Shown: piece after piece, positions 13,901 through 23,165 of the stretch
How the letters are laid out: each line of letters opens with the position of its first letter
How positions within the stretch are numbered: the stretch's first letter is position 1
NCBI GenBank assembly: GCA_016791205.1
Contig: JAEUNH010000124.1
Location: 1-35,304, forward strand
Source: Rhodocyclaceae bacterium
GTDB lineage: Bacteria > Pseudomonadota > Gammaproteobacteria > Burkholderiales > Rhodocyclaceae
DNA: 35,304 nucleotides
Reading direction: 5' to 3'
Position numbers and translations under genes: made by a program
The notes under the pieces: model-generated
The model's database searches: none
What the model was told of the DNA's origin: nothing
What the model saw: the letters and a program-made list of their open reading frames with translations, nothing else

Positions 13901-15078
13901 GCGCCCGCCGTGCCCTGGCCGTTGGGCGAGTGCTCGTCCCAGGAGATGAAGGAACCCGACAGCGAACCGCCGTCGAAGCCGGCCTGGGCTACCGGGGTGA
14001 CGGTCTTCTGCGCGTCGTTCTCGGCATAGCCGATCCAGGCGAAGCGGTAGCCGCCGACGTCGATGACGATGCGGCAGATCTCTTCCAGCAGCTCGATCTG
14101 GCTGCCGGCGTCGCGCATCGCCTGGTTGGCCGCCGAGAGCAGGCGCAGGGCGCGGTTGACCCGCTGCACCTCGGCCTCCCGCAGCAGGGCGGCGCGGGCG
14201 GTTTCTTCGCTGTGCGCCTCCAGCCGGTTGATGCCGATCGCCGCGCGCAGCATCAGCACGAACAGCACGGCGAAGGACACGCTGCCGAGGATGGCCCCGC
14301 CGACCGGGGCGGTGAACCACGCCCGCTGCAGGCCGTGCGCCAGCAGGCCGGCGACGAACAGCAGCACCGCCAGCGCGGTCGGCAGCATGCGCCGGAGCAT
14401 GATGCCGCCGCCGGTGTTGCTGGAGAGCAGGCCAGCCAGCCCTTGTCGGTCCCAGATCGCCAGCGGCACGGCGATGCCCAGGGCCAGCCCGGCGACCAGC
14501 GCCGCGATCGGCACCGCGGCATAGCCGCGCAGGTGCAGCAGTTCGACGCCGCCGAAGATCACCCCGGCCAGGCCGACCAGGTTGGTGATGAAGACGGCGA
14601 AGGCGAGCCATTCCGAGGCATGGCCGACATAGCCCCAGCGGCGGCCGGCCAGCAGCAGCGCCAGCGCCGTCAGCAGCAGGCTGAAGGCGGCCTGCGGCGA
14701 GGCCGGCAGCTGGTAGTCCGGCTCGGGCAGGAGACTGAAGTGGAAGGGCGCGCCGCTCGCCATGAAGAAGCTGGCGGCGATCTCCGCCCACTCGCCCAGG
14801 GCGAGCAGGCCGAGCGCCGCCGCGGCCAGGGTCGAGACGGTCTGCGTCCAGCGCTGCGGCCCGGCGGCGCGGGCGCCGATGGCCAGCGCCGCCAGCAGGA
14901 AGCCGAGGGCGGCGTCCGGCAGCATCGCCACGCCGTCCAGGCCGGCCCGCTGCAGGGTGTCGCTGTCCAGCGTCCAGCCGGCGAAGACGCATAGGGCGAT
15001 GGCCAGCACCAGGCCGGCGCAGACGAAGGCTAGGCGCCGTGCCAATGGCGGCAGATTGGACTGATCGATTATTGTCAT
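10984..15078 (-). CDS. Membrane GAF-PAS-GAF-PAS-GGDEF-EAL c-di-GMP protein
   Basis: 1364-residue signalling protein for making and/or degrading cyclic di-GMP. Residues 1-285 form an integral membrane sensor with roughly eight hydrophobic segments. Then follow GAF1 (about 325-475), PAS1 (485-610), GAF2 (640-785) and PAS2 (795-920). The two GAF-PAS pairs are an internal duplication: both hold GGYxFAWI, SWDEH/TWDEN, GTxGxxxRSGxPCIVR and HVGSWEWD. The diguanylate cyclase domain has an intact GGDEF at 1009-1013 and an inhibitory RxxD at 1000-1003. The phosphodiesterase domain has EAL at 1137-1139, EITES and DDFGTGYSSL (from 1258). Both domains look catalytically competent, so the net output cannot be predicted. 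It splits thiSG from trmB and has no obvious operon partner; an HD-GYP gene lies just beyond trmB. Confidence 0.95.
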   Translation of the reverse strand: MTIIDQSNLPPLARRLAFVCAGLVLAIALCVFAGWTLDSDTLQRAGLDGVAMLPDAALGFLLAALAIGARAAGPQRWTQTVSTLAAAALGLLALGEWAEIAASFFMASGAPFHFSLLPEPDYQLPASPQAAFSLLLTALALLLAGRRWGYVGHASEWLAFAVFITNLVGLAGVIFGGVELLHLRGYAAVPIAALVAGLALGIAVPLAIWDRQGLAGLLSSNTGGGIMLRRMLPTALAVLLFVAGLLAHGLQRAWFTAPVGGAILGSVSFAVLFVLMLRAAIGINRLEAHSEETARAALLREAEVQRVNRALRLLSAANQAMRDAGSQIELLEEICRIVIDVGGYRFAWIGYAENDAQKTVTPVAQAGFDGGSLSGSFISWDEHSPNGQGTAGATIRSGQPCIVRSSATDPRMAPWRETLLARGFASLAAFPLHIDQDAGVLLIYSAAENAFAEEECALLENLAADIGHGLGALRAAERREQVEAALRRSESILDRAQHIAHVGSWEWDLASQAVHWSDQMFRIFGYEPGDIAPNKEAVIARTHPEDRERVAENIRALAQGEASSVEIGHRVVWEDGLVRHVHMLCELEFRDGQPYRIIGSTQDVTAQVRREIEQQRTNRALRMLSAMTRAGREAATEQDLLQRACEIVVDNGGYTFAWIAGKEHGPGKRAPLLAGSGNPAMHERMSSGIVTWDENQKLGHGTVGRALRSGTPCIVRDVLTDPLYAPWLDYALEMKFNACASFPLLVEGRIEGALVIYATNDTFGEAECDLLEDLAGDISHALATLRAEAGRNQAEAALRRNEALLGRAEALSHVGSWEWDMRTQELQWSEETYRILGLEPYTVEPSTALAFRRTHLDDVETLKSKLDSVISGEALSAELEYRVLLEDDQIRWVHTKAEMEYHDTGPLRMTGVLQDISERKRFEQKLSEMASFDNLTGLPNRNLLNDRLGQALAHARRNNGLMAVGFVDLDRFKVINDTLGHDAGDELLKEIARRLSGTLRSCDTVARQGGDEFVVVLTDLNRPEDASVVAQKLLEALTPPMTLNGREIVPGASLGFALYPQDGDSLQALMMSADKAMYAAKQAGRGQYRFFDPEMNRAAADWLEVGAELHHALERGEFELHYQPKVDLRSGAISGVEALLRWRRPEGGLVPPMKFIPILEETGLILEVGEWVIARACRQARLWQEQGLPPLRIAVNLSPRQFQQRDLAKRIRGIIDQPDFKPEYLELEITESMVMQNVDRAIATLEELRRIGVRIAIDDFGTGYSSLAVLKRFPVDCLKVDRSFVRDIPDDADDMAITRSVIALAHSMGLSVVAEGVETEAQRSFLIETGCDEMQGFLFSKPLPAAELAERVLGHLQATTALAA

Positions 15079-15170
15079 GGCGCTTCCCGAAACGCTCCCC
15101 TGGCAAGCTGATAAACTCTGCGTCCCTGATTTAACGGAAATTTTTCCGGCGACTTGAGTCGTCCATTTCC

Positions 15171-15845
15171 ATGCCGGACACCCCCCGACCGATCCGCAGC
15201 TACGTCCTGCGCCAGGGCCGCGTCTCGCGCGCCCAGGCCGCCGCGCATGAGGGCTTGCTGCCGCTCTACGGTATTGAATACAAGAAAGAAATTCTGGATT
15301 TCGCGACGCTGTTCGGGCGCCGTGCGGAGACCATTCTGGAGATCGGTTTCGGCATGGGCGAGACCACCGCGGCGATTGCTGCAGCGCACCCGGAGAAGAA
15401 TTTCCTCGGCATCGAGGTGCACACCCCGGGGGTCGGCAGCCTGCTCAAGCAGATCGCCGCGGCGGGGCTGGGCAACCTGCGCCTGGTCCAGCACGACGCC
15501 GTCGAGGTGCTGCGCGACATGATCGCGCCGGATTCGCTCGACGGCATCCACATCTTCTTTCCCGATCCCTGGCCGAAGAAGCGCCACCACAAGCGCCGTC
15601 TCGTGCAGACCGACTTTGTGGCGCTGCTGGCCGGCCGCCTGAAACCCGGCGGCTACCTGCACCTGGCCACCGACTGGCGGGACTATGCCGAACAGATGCT
15701 GGCGGTGCTGGCCGCCGAACCGCGGCTGGAGAACACCGCCGAGGGCTTCGCTCCCCGCCCGGATCACCGGCCGCAAACCAAGTTCGAGACGCGCGGTCTG
15801 AAGCTCGGGCACGACGTCTGGGACCTGGTCTTCCGGAAAACATGA
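15171..15845 (+). CDS. trmB: tRNA (guanine-N7-)-methyltransferase TrmB
   Basis: 224-residue enzyme that methylates G46 in the variable loop of tRNAs. The S-adenosylmethionine site is EIGFGMGE (57-64), and the family signature is [16 protein letters not shown] with the catalytic Asp. [10 protein letters not shown] follows. The ATG at 15171 gives the usual family start; the leader shows no strong ribosome site. Its stop overlaps the start of the HD-GYP gene (ATGA), so the two are likely cotranslated. Confidence 0.96.
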   Translation: MPDTPRPIRSYVLRQGRVSRAQAAAHEGLLPLYGIEYKKEILDFATLFGRRAETILEIGFGMGETTAAIAAAHPEKNFLGIEVHTPGVGSLLKQIAAAGLGNLRLVQHDAVEVLRDMIAPDSLDGIHIFFPDPWPKKRHHKRRLVQTDFVALLAGRLKPGGYLHLATDWRDYAEQMLAVLAAEPRLENTAEGFAPRPDHRPQTKFETRGLKLGHDVWDLVFRKT

Positions 15846-17122
15846 ACTACGACGAGCACTACATCGACAGCGTCACGGCGCTCGGCGACAGCCACGAGGT
15901 GGTCGCCAGCCAGGCGGTGTTCACCCGCAACGGCATCAAGCTGATCGACAAGGGCGCGCGCATCAACTCGGCCTTCCGCGAGAAGCTGGTGCAGCACAAG
16001 CTGCTGCCGCCGATCGACCAGTGCCTGAGCGTCATAGGCGCCGTGACCCAGGCCGGCCTGCGCGAGCGGGCCCGCGCCATCCTCGATGCCGAGCCGCGCT
16101 TCCAGCTGATCCGCTCGGCTCTGCCCGGCATCGAGCGGCTGTTGAACGCCTTCTACGCCATGCCGCTGTCGGCGCCGCTGGCCTTCAAGCTGACGGTGGC
16201 CCGAGAACAGCGGCCGGAGGTCTTCGAGCACAGCCTGCAGATGACCCTGATCGCGCTGTTCCTGGCCATCAAGAGTCGAATGAACGACCGCGATCTGGCT
16301 ACTGTCGCCGCCGCCGGCATGCTCCACGACATCGGCGAGCTGCACATCGATCCCGAGCTGTTGCGCCCGGGGCGTCGCCTCGACGCCGTCGAGCTGCGCC
16401 ATGTCTATGCCCACCCGATGACGGCCTACCTGATCCTGCAGGAGTACCCGCTGCTCCATCCGGAGATCAGCAGCGCCGTCTTCGAGCACCACGAGCGCCT
16501 CGACGGCAGCGGCTACCCGCGCGGCCTGAAGGGCGAGGAGATCGGCCCGATCGGCCAGATCCTGATGCTGGCCGAGGCGGTCACCACGCTGTTCGAGAAG
16601 AGCTGGCGCACCCATGGCGCCTCGCGCCTGTCGGTGATGCTGAAGATGAACCGGCGCAAGTTCAGCCGCGAGCTGATCGACCACCTGGTCGGCCTGCTGC
16701 ACGGCGGCGAGCCGCAGGGGCTGGACAGCCACGGCGAGGTGTCGGCCGAGTCGGTGGTGGCCCAGCTCGACCAGCTGGCCGAGGTGTTCCGCCACTGGCA
16801 CGGCCTCTACCAGGGCTGCCGGGTGGATGAGCCTGCGCTGGCCGAGACGCCGCGGGTGGCCTTCGTCGACCGCCGCGTCACCGACCTGGAGCGCACCCTG
16901 CTCGAGACCGGCTTCCATCCCGACGAGCTCTCGGCGCTCACCGCCGGCATCGAGGACGATGCCCTGGCGCTGGCCGAGATGCAGCTGATGGCGCGCGAGT
17001 CGCGCTGGCAAGTCGGCGAGATCGTGAACGAAGTCAGGCGCCGCTGGGGCGAGTTCGCCGGCGGCGGCGAGGCGCTGGTCGAGGGCTGGCTGCAGCGCAC
17101 TGAATCGATCCTGCAACATTGA
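15842..17122 (+). CDS. HD-GYP domain protein, variant metal site
   Basis: 426-residue cytoplasmic protein. A poorly conserved N-terminus (1-120) precedes an HD-GYP core, whose family hydrolyses cyclic di-GMP. Visible ligands are E126 and H130, H162-D163 (LHDIGE), H191, H216-H217 and the GYP triad at 224-226. Two departures stand out. The usual HDxGK is HDIGE. The aspartate of the VADxFDAL motif is replaced, the sequence reading MLAEAVTTL, which may weaken a third metal. A C-terminal extension (about 290-426) contains a helical region of unknown role. It is coupled to trmB by an ATGA overlap. With the nearby GGDEF-EAL gene it suggests a local c-di-GMP focus, though no shared promoter is visible. 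Confidence 0.88.
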   Translation: MNYDEHYIDSVTALGDSHEVVASQAVFTRNGIKLIDKGARINSAFREKLVQHKLLPPIDQCLSVIGAVTQAGLRERARAILDAEPRFQLIRSALPGIERLLNAFYAMPLSAPLAFKLTVAREQRPEVFEHSLQMTLIALFLAIKSRMNDRDLATVAAAGMLHDIGELHIDPELLRPGRRLDAVELRHVYAHPMTAYLILQEYPLLHPEISSAVFEHHERLDGSGYPRGLKGEEIGPIGQILMLAEAVTTLFEKSWRTHGASRLSVMLKMNRRKFSRELIDHLVGLLHGGEPQGLDSHGEVSAESVVAQLDQLAEVFRHWHGLYQGCRVDEPALAETPRVAFVDRRVTDLERTLLETGFHPDELSALTAGIEDDALALAEMQLMARESRWQVGEIVNEVRRRWGEFAGGGEALVEGWLQRTESILQH

Positions 17123-17162
17123 GCGCGGGGCCGCGGGGCGCCATGCGCCAGAACAACTTCAG

Positions 17163-18371
17163 TTATACCTCCGCCCGCTCGGGCAGGAACAGCTGCAGCA
17201 GATCATTGAGGAAGCGCCGGCCCAGGGCGGTCGGCGCCAGGCGCTCGGCCGACACATCGAGGAGTCCGCGCGCGACGGCGGCTTCCAACTGCGGGCGGAT
17301 CGTTTCGGGCGGCAGGCCGGTGCGCTCGGCGAACAGGCGTGCCGGCACGCCTTCCGTCAGGCGCAGGGCGTTCATCATGAACTCGAAGGGCAGGTCCGCC
17401 GCGGCCACGGCATGCGCCTCTTCCATGGCATTGCCGCCCTCGACGGCGCGCATGTAGGCCTGCGGGTGCCTGGGCCGCGTCTGCCTGCGGATGCCGTCCG
17501 GCGCGGAGAGCTTGCCGTGGGCGCCGGCGCCGATGCCGAGATAGTCGCCGAACAGCCAGTAGTTGAGGTTGTGCCGGCATTCTTCGCCGGGCCGGGCGAA
17601 GGCCGAGACCTCGTAGTGGCCGTAGCCGTGCCAGGCCAGGGTTTCCTCGACTGCGTCCTGCATCCGCGCCGCCAGGTCGGCGTCGGGCAGGGGCGGCGGG
17701 GCGCGGTGGAAGGCCGTGTTCGGCTCCAGCGTCAGGTGGTAGGCCGAGAGATGCGGCGTGCCCAGCGCCGCCGCGGCGCGGATGTCGGCGCGCGCCTCCT
17801 CCAGGGTCTGGCCGGGCAGGGCGTACATCAGGTCGAGGTTGACGTTGTCGAAGTGGTCCAGCGCCAGTTCGACGGCGCGGCGCGCTTCGAGGGCGTCGTG
17901 GATGCGGCCGAGCGCGGCGAGGTGGCGCGGGTTGAAGCTCTGCACCCCGAGCGAGAGGCGGTTCACGCCGGCCGAGCGATAGGCGGCGAAGCGGCCGGCC
18001 TCCGCCGTGCCCGGATTGGCCTCCAGGGTGATCTCGGCGCCGGGCAGCACAGTCAGTCTGGCGCGCACGGCGGCGAGCAGGGCGTCGACCGTGTCGGCCG
18101 ACATCAGGCTCGGCGTGCCGCCGCCGATGAAGACGCTGGTCACCGGCCGGCCCCAGACCGCCGGCAGCGACTGCTCCAGGTCGGCGATCAGCGCCGCCAG
18201 ATAGGCCGGCTCGGGGATGCCGTCGCGCGCCTCGTGCGAATTGAAGTCGCAGTAGGGGCACTTGCGCAGGCACCAGGGGAAGTGCACATAGAGCGACAGC
18301 GTCGGCAGGGCCGCCAGCGTCGCCGGGCGCGGCTGTCCCGCCACGGCGATGGGAACGAGGCGGCGCGCCAT
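17163..18371 (-). CDS. hemW: Radical SAM protein HemW (coproporphyrinogen III oxidase-like)
   Basis: 402-residue radical SAM protein thought to be a heme chaperone rather than an oxidase. The iron-sulfur motif is C34-x3-C38-x2-C41 (CLRKCPYC). FIGGGTPSLM, NRLSLGVQSF, DLMYALPGQT and HYEVSAFARPG are typical. HemN-type N-terminal sequence is absent, which favours HemW. I start at ATG 18371, which overlaps the rdgB stop by one base (TGATG); the longer reading is the antisense-like tail of rdgB in another frame. It is the last gene of the kinase-phosphatase-rph-rdgB-hemW unit. Confidence 0.95.
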   Translation of the reverse strand: MARRLVPIAVAGQPRPATLAALPTLSLYVHFPWCLRKCPYCDFNSHEARDGIPEPAYLAALIADLEQSLPAVWGRPVTSVFIGGGTPSLMSADTVDALLAAVRARLTVLPGAEITLEANPGTAEAGRFAAYRSAGVNRLSLGVQSFNPRHLAALGRIHDALEARRAVELALDHFDNVNLDLMYALPGQTLEEARADIRAAAALGTPHLSAYHLTLEPNTAFHRAPPPLPDADLAARMQDAVEETLAWHGYGHYEVSAFARPGEECRHNLNYWLFGDYLGIGAGAHGKLSAPDGIRRQTRPRHPQAYMRAVEGGNAMEEAHAVAAADLPFEFMMNALRLTEGVPARLFAERTGLPPETIRPQLEAAVARGLLDVSAERLAPTALGRRFLNDLLQLFLPERAEV

Positions 18372-18979
18372 CACGGCGCCGCGCGCAGGCGTTCGGCGAG
18401 GCGGCGGAAGGCCAGGGCGCGGTGGCTGAGGGCGTTTTTCTGCTCGGCCGGCAGTTCCGCCGAGGAGCAGCCGGCCGTGGGCACGAGGAACAGCGGGTCG
18501 TAGCCGAAGCCGCCGGCGCCGCGCGGCGCCGGCAGGATCTCGCCGTGCCACTCGCCCTCGGCGATGATCGGCTGCGGATCCCGGGCCGAACGCGCCAGCA
18601 CCAGCACGCAGTAGTAATGGGCGCGGCGATCGGCCTGGCCGGCCAGCGCGGCGAGCAGCTTGGCGTTGTTGCGCGCGTCACGCTTGGCGCGGTCGCCCTC
18701 CGTCCCGGCATAGTAGGCCGAGTGCACGCCCGGCTCGCCGCCCAGGGCCGGCACGCAGAGGCCGGAATCGTCGGAGAGCGCCGGCAGGCCGGAGAGCTGC
18801 GCCGCATGGCGGGCCTTGGCCAGGGCGTTCTCGATGAAGGTGTGGTGCGGCTCCTCGGCCTCGGGGATGGCGAAGGCCGACTGCGGCAGCACCTCGATGT
18901 CGAAGGGAGCGAACAGCGCGGCGAATTCGCGCAGCTTGCCGGGGTTGTTGGAGGCGAGGACCAGGCGCGAGAGCGTCAT
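18371..18979 (-). CDS. rdgB: XTP/dITP diphosphatase (RdgB/HAM1)
   Basis: 202-residue house-cleaning pyrophosphatase that removes dITP and XTP from the nucleotide pool. [14 protein letters not shown] at the N-terminus, [14 protein letters not shown], the SDDSGL motif (69-74) and [12 protein letters not shown] are family signatures. The start ATG overlaps the rph stop by four bases; an upstream Met in the same frame would add 17 unconserved residues. The rph-rdgB-hemW order is common in betaproteobacteria as far as I know. Confidence 0.96.
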   Translation of the reverse strand: MTLSRLVLASNNPGKLREFAALFAPFDIEVLPQSAFAIPEAEEPHHTFIENALAKARHAAQLSGLPALSDDSGLCVPALGGEPGVHSAYYAGTEGDRAKRDARNNAKLLAALAGQADRRAHYYCVLVLARSARDPQPIIAEGEWHGEILPAPRGAGGFGYDPLFLVPTAGCSSAELPAEQKNALSHRALAFRRLAERLRAAP

Positions 18980-19704
18980 GCCAGGCCGAGCGTCGCCTTC
19001 TGCGCGGCGATCAATTGCGCGATGCCGCACTCGGCCAGGGTCAGCAGGCCGTCGAGTTCGGCGCGGCTGAAGGGCGCGCCTTCGGCCGTGCCCTGCACCT
19101 CGACCATGCCGCCGGAGGCCGTCATCACCACGTTCATGTCGGTGTCACAGGCCGAGTCTTCCGGATAGTCGAGATCGAGCACCGGCGCGCCGTCGTAGAC
19201 GCCGACCGAGACGGCGGCGACGAACTCGCGCAGCGGCTGGCGGCCGATCCGGCCTTCGGCGAGCAGCTTCGAGAAGGCGTCGTGCACGGCGACGCAGGCG
19301 CCGGTGATGGAGGCGGTGCGGGTGCCGCCGTCGGCCTGCAGCACGTCGCAGTCGATCTGCACGGTGCGCTCGCCGAGCGCCTCCAGGTCGGTGACGGCGC
19401 GCAGGCTGCGGCCGATCAGGCGCTGGATCTCCAGCGTGCGGCCGCTCTGCTTGCCCTTGGCCGCCTCGCGGGCGGTGCGGGTGTGGGTCGAGCGCGGCAG
19501 CATGCCGTACTCGGCGGTGAGCCAGCCCTGGCCCAGGCCGCGCAGGAAGCCGGGCACGCCTTCCTCGACGCTGGCGGTGACCAGCACCCGGGTGTCGCCG
19601 AATTCGACCAGCACCGAGCCCTCGGCATGGCGGGTGAAGTGGCGGGTGAGCGTCACCCGGCGCAGTTCGTCGGCGCGGCGGCCGCTGGGTCTGGTGGCGT
19701 TCAT
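18976..19704 (-). CDS. rph: Ribonuclease PH
   Basis: 242-residue phosphorolytic 3'-5' exoribonuclease that trims tRNA precursors. Seen are [11 protein letters not shown] at the start, [33 protein letters not shown] and [17 protein letters not shown]. The phosphate-binding arginines and the acidic pair [15 protein letters not shown] are intact, and length is normal. The ATG overlaps the phosphatase stop (ATGA). Position directly behind a kinase/phosphatase pair raises the possibility that phosphorylation signalling and RNA turnover are co-expressed. Confidence 0.97.
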   Translation of the reverse strand: MNATRPSGRRADELRRVTLTRHFTRHAEGSVLVEFGDTRVLVTASVEEGVPGFLRGLGQGWLTAEYGMLPRSTHTRTAREAAKGKQSGRTLEIQRLIGRSLRAVTDLEALGERTVQIDCDVLQADGGTRTASITGACVAVHDAFSKLLAEGRIGRQPLREFVAAVSVGVYDGAPVLDLDYPEDSACDTDMNVVMTASGGMVEVQGTAEGAPFSRAELDGLLTLAECGIAQLIAAQKATLGLA

Positions 19705-20621
19705 TTGGAATACTTCTTGATGGCGGTGTTGATTTCCTGGATGGCCCGCTCGATGTCCTCGTCGGACAGGTTGGGCAGCGGCTGGGCGCCCTTGCGGGCC
19801 TTGGCGAAGGCTTCCATCTGGGTGGTGAAGGAGTCGACCGGCATGGTCTTGGTGGACACGCTGCCGAGGGTGTCCTCGGCATAGTTGTCCTCCCAGCGGA
19901 TGGCGATCATCGACAGGTTGTCGGCGTTGGCGCCGCCGCGCGCCTCGGCCTGGTTCATCAGGGCCGGGGTGGCTTGCAGCACGTTGCCGGTGCTCATGGC
20001 GCGGGGAATGACATCCTTCGGCAGCGGCCCCCAGACGCCGTCGCTGCACAGCAGGAGGATGTCGCCGGTCATCAGCGGCGTCTTCTTCGAATAGTCGATG
20101 TGCGGCGGGCTGACGCCGCCCAGGCAGCTGAAGATGCGGTTGCGGGCCGGGTGGTGGGTGGCGTCCTCGCTGGTGATCAGGCCGTCCTCGAGCATGCGCT
20201 GCACGCGGGAATGGTCGCGGGTCTGGCCGATGATGCGCCCGCCGCGCAGGGCGTAGAGGCGCGAGTCGCCGGCATGGGCCCAGTAAGCGATGGAGTCCTG
20301 GACGATGCACGCCACGCAGGTGGTGCGCGGCGCCTCGGGCAGGAAGCGGTCGGCGGCGTAGTCGAGGATGGCGTGGTGGGCGTTGGAGAGGCCCCCGGAG
20401 AGGAACAGGAAGGGGTCCTTCAGCTTCGGCCGGGCCTCGCGCTGGAAGTACTCGGTGATGTACTGCACGGCGATCTGCGCCGCCACCTCGCCGTGCAGGT
20501 GGCCGCCCATGCCGTCGGCGACCACCATCAGCAGGGCGTCGCGCGAGTAGCTGTAGGCGATGCGGTCCTCGTTGGTCGGCCGCTTGCCGGGCCGGCTTTC
20601 CTGGTAGATGGTGAATTTCAT
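19701..20621 (-). CDS. PP2C-family Ser/Thr protein phosphatase
   Basis: 306-residue metal-dependent phosphatase. The motifs are [40 protein letters not shown] and [15 protein letters not shown], which carry the metal-binding aspartates. A C-terminal tail of about 50 residues after the catalytic core (including [15 protein letters not shown]) is not part of the usual fold and may be regulatory. Its start overlaps the kinase stop by four bases (the kinase ends ATGAAATGA on its strand). It is probably the antagonist of that kinase. It has no signal or membrane segment. Confidence 0.93.
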   Translation of the reverse strand: MKFTIYQESRPGKRPTNEDRIAYSYSRDALLMVVADGMGGHLHGEVAAQIAVQYITEYFQREARPKLKDPFLFLSGGLSNAHHAILDYAADRFLPEAPRTTCVACIVQDSIAYWAHAGDSRLYALRGGRIIGQTRDHSRVQRMLEDGLITSEDATHHPARNRIFSCLGGVSPPHIDYSKKTPLMTGDILLLCSDGVWGPLPKDVIPRAMSTGNVLQATPALMNQAEARGGANADNLSMIAIRWEDNYAEDTLGSVSTKTMPVDSFTTQMEAFAKARKGAQPLPNLSDEDIERAIQEINTAIKKYSK

Positions 20622-21622
20622 TTCATGAGAGATCGAACGCGCTTGCGCAGGCCGCCCAGGAAGGAGGACGGCTTGGGCACCAGGCGTTGTTTGTCGGCGA
20701 GCGCCTTCTGCAGGGCGAAGACGCTCTGCGGGCGCTCGAGGTAGTTCAACCGCATGCACCAGTCCACCGTCTCCAGCAACTGGCGCGAATACTTGTCCGG
20801 CCAGCGCTTCGCCGCGGGCGTCAGCTGGTCGCGCTCGAGGCGCTGGTCGGCCGCCTGCGGCGCCGCCGCCGCCATGCAGGCGTAGATGCTGGCGCCGATC
20901 GAATAGATGTCGGTCCACGGCCCGAGCAGCTCGCGGCGGGTGTTGTTGTACTGCTCCGGCGCGGCGAAGCCGGGAGTGTACATCGGCTTGAGCAGCGGCG
21001 TGTCGGCCGACAGCGTCTGGCGCGCCGCGCCGAAGTCGATCAGCACCGGCTGGCCGTCGCTGCGCAGGTAGATGTTGGAGGGTTTGATGTCCAGGTGCAG
21101 CAGCTTGTGGGTGTGCACTTCGCGCAGGCCGTTCAGGAGCCGGGCGAAGACGGTGCGGATGAAGCTCTCGCGGATCTCGCCCTTGTGCTTCTGGATGTGC
21201 TCCTGCAGGGTGCGGCCGCGCTCGTAGTGCATCACCATGTAGACGGTCTCGTTGGCGCGGAAGAAGTTCAGCACCTGGACCACGTTGGGGTGGGAGATCT
21301 TCGCCAGGGCGCGGCCTTCCTCGAAGAAGCATTTCATGCCGTAGCGGAAGGCCGCCACGTTCTCCTCGGCGATCGAGGGCAGCTCGTCGCCCTGCAGGCG
21401 CAGCGCCAGCGAGTTGGGCAGGTATTCCTTGATGGCGACCGGGTTGTCCTCCCGGTCGAAGGCCAGGTACACGATCGAGAAGCCGCCCAGCGAGAGCTGC
21501 CGCTCGATGCGGTATTCGGCGAGCCGGTAGCCCGGCGACAGCGGAACGTTGGCCTGGGACGCCATGCGGGGTGCGCGATGGCCGGGCGCGCGCCCGGCGG
21601 GATTCGGGTTAAGATTGGGCAT
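20618..21622 (-). CDS. Serine/threonine protein kinase, non-RD type
   Basis: 334-residue soluble Hanks-type kinase without a membrane anchor or sensor domain. Visible parts are a Gly-rich loop [10 protein letters not shown], catalytic Lys K65 (VAIKEYLP), αC Glu near 102, the catalytic loop HLDIKPSN (D178, K180, N183), DFG at 196-198 and AAPEQY. The catalytic loop has Leu where most kinases have Arg (HLD, not HRD), so it is a non-RD kinase that may not need activation-loop phosphorylation. Start ATG 21622 is chosen as the first Met; a Met 19 codons later is an alternative because the first 25 residues are Pro/Asn-rich and unstructured. It opens a five-gene unit and is divergent from yicC. Confidence 0.9.
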   Translation of the reverse strand: MPNLNPNPAGRAPGHRAPRMASQANVPLSPGYRLAEYRIERQLSLGGFSIVYLAFDREDNPVAIKEYLPNSLALRLQGDELPSIAEENVAAFRYGMKCFFEEGRALAKISHPNVVQVLNFFRANETVYMVMHYERGRTLQEHIQKHKGEIRESFIRTVFARLLNGLREVHTHKLLHLDIKPSNIYLRSDGQPVLIDFGAARQTLSADTPLLKPMYTPGFAAPEQYNNTRRELLGPWTDIYSIGASIYACMAAAAPQAADQRLERDQLTPAAKRWPDKYSRQLLETVDWCMRLNYLERPQSVFALQKALADKQRLVPKPSSFLGGLRKRVRSLMK

Positions 21623-21673
21623 CAATTGTCTTTTTTTATCGCCGGCCTGTAAAGCGCCGGGGCGGGAATCCAG

Positions 21674-22540
21674 ATGATCCACAGCATGACCGGCTATGCC
21701 GTGCAGACGGGCGAGATCGGCCGCGGGGTGCTGCACCTCGAGTTGCGCACGGTCAATTCGCGCTACCTCGACATGAACTTCCGCATCGCCGAGGAGGTGC
21801 GCCTCGTCGAGCCGGCCCTGCGAGAGCTGATTTCGGCCCGCCTCAACCGCGGCAAGGTCGATTGCCGGCTCAACCTGCTGCCCTCGACCACGGCGCCGCG
21901 CGAAGCCAGCCTCAACCGGGCGCTGCTGCAGCAGCTGGCCGAACTGCAGGCCGGGGTGCGCGAGCGCCTGCCGGAGGCCGCCCTGCTGTCGGTGGCCGAG
22001 GTGCTGCGCTGGCCCGGCATGCTGGGCGACGAGGGGTTCGGCGCCGACACCCTGCAGGCCGAATGCGCGGCGCTGGCCAGGCGGGCCCTCGACGAACTGC
22101 TGGCCACCCGCGCCCGCGAGGGCGAGAAGCTGGCGGCGATGATCCTGGAGCGGGTGGCCGGCATGCGCGCCCTCGTGGCGCGGGCCACGCCCTTGCTGCC
22201 ACAGGCCCTGGCCGATTACCAGGAGCGCATGGCGGTCCGCCTGCGCGAAGCTTCCGCCAGCCTCGACGAGGAGCGCATCCGCCAGGAAATGGGCCTGTTC
22301 GCCACCCGCGTCGATGTCGCCGAGGAATTGAATCGCCTGGTCGCCCACCTCGACGAGGTGGCGCGCGTCGTCGGCAAGGGCGGCGCCATCGGCAAGCGGC
22401 TCGACTTCCTCATGCAGGAGCTCAACCGCGAGGCCAACACCCTGGCCTCGAAGTCGGTGTCGACGGAGATCACCGCCATCGCCGTGGACATGAAGCTACT
22501 CATCGAGCAGATGCGCGAGCAAGTGCAGAACATCGAGTGA
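21674..22540 (+). CDS. yicC: YicC/YloC family endoribonuclease
   Basis: 288-residue protein of the YicC family, of which members have been shown to cut RNA. The family start MIHSMTGYA is exact, followed by ELRTVNSRYLD, a central helical region and the conserved C-terminal blocks EEELNRLVAHLDE-like and GKRLDFLMQELNREANTLASK (cited as GKRLDFLMQELNREAN and TLASKS). The gene starts 51 bases from the divergent kinase operon. Its stop shares one base with the gmk start (TGATG). It heads the yicC-gmk-rpoZ-spoT block. Confidence 0.95.
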   Translation: MIHSMTGYAVQTGEIGRGVLHLELRTVNSRYLDMNFRIAEEVRLVEPALRELISARLNRGKVDCRLNLLPSTTAPREASLNRALLQQLAELQAGVRERLPEAALLSVAEVLRWPGMLGDEGFGADTLQAECAALARRALDELLATRAREGEKLAAMILERVAGMRALVARATPLLPQALADYQERMAVRLREASASLDEERIRQEMGLFATRVDVAEELNRLVAHLDEVARVVGKGGAIGKRLDFLMQELNREANTLASKSVSTEITAIAVDMKLLIEQMREQVQNIE

Positions 22541-23157
22541 TGGCGGGGAACCTGTTCATCGTCGCCGCCCCCTCCGGCGCCGGCAAAACCACGCTGGTCA
22601 AGCTGCTGCTCGAACGCGACGGCGACATCGGCCTGTCGGTGTCCTACACCACCCGCGCGCCGCGGCCGGGCGAGGTCGACGGGCGCGAATACCATTTCAT
22701 CGACGTGCCGGCCTTCCAGGCCATGCGCGGGCGCGGCGACTTCATCGAGAGCGCCGAGGTGCACGGCAATTTCTACGGCACCTCGCGCCCCTGGATCGTC
22801 GAGCAGATGGCGGCCGGCCGCGACATCCTGCTGGAGATCGACTGGCAGGGCGCGCAGCAGGTGCGCCGGCTGTTCCCCGCCTGCGTCGGCATCTTCGTGC
22901 TGCCGCCCTCGGTCGAGGAACTGGAACGCCGCCTGCGCGGCCGCGGCCAGGACAGCGAGGCGATCATCGCCCGCCGCACGGCCGCCGCCCGGGATGAAAT
23001 GCGCCATGTGAACGAGTTCGATTATGTTATTATTAACAACAAGTTGCCGGAGGCCATCGAAGACCTTCAGACCGTGGTGCGTTCGGTTCGACTGCGCACC
23101 GCCTCGCAGCGCGACCGCCATCGTGCGCTTTTCTCTTCAATCGAACACAACGCTTAG
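22540..23157 (+). CDS. gmk: Guanylate kinase
   Basis: 205-residue enzyme that phosphorylates GMP to GDP. P-loop [10 protein letters not shown] (10-19), GMP-binding [13 protein letters not shown] and the following [18 protein letters not shown] and the lid with RRLRGRG are all intact. The ATG overlaps the yicC stop. Near the 3' end the codons for DYVIINN are unusually AT-rich for this genome. The gene supplies the precursor pool used by SpoT downstream, a sensible operon partner. Confidence 0.97.
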   Translation: MAGNLFIVAAPSGAGKTTLVKLLLERDGDIGLSVSYTTRAPRPGEVDGREYHFIDVPAFQAMRGRGDFIESAEVHGNFYGTSRPWIVEQMAAGRDILLEIDWQGAQQVRRLFPACVGIFVLPPSVEELERRLRGRGQDSEAIIARRTAAARDEMRHVNEFDYVIINNKLPEAIEDLQTVVRSVRLRTASQRDRHRALFSSIEHNA

Positions 23158-23165
23158 GATCCATC

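Noticed and set aside
11014..14994. 1326-codon open frame on the plus strand
   Set aside because: Antisense shadow of the GGDEF-EAL gene, whose domains are unmistakable on the minus strand.
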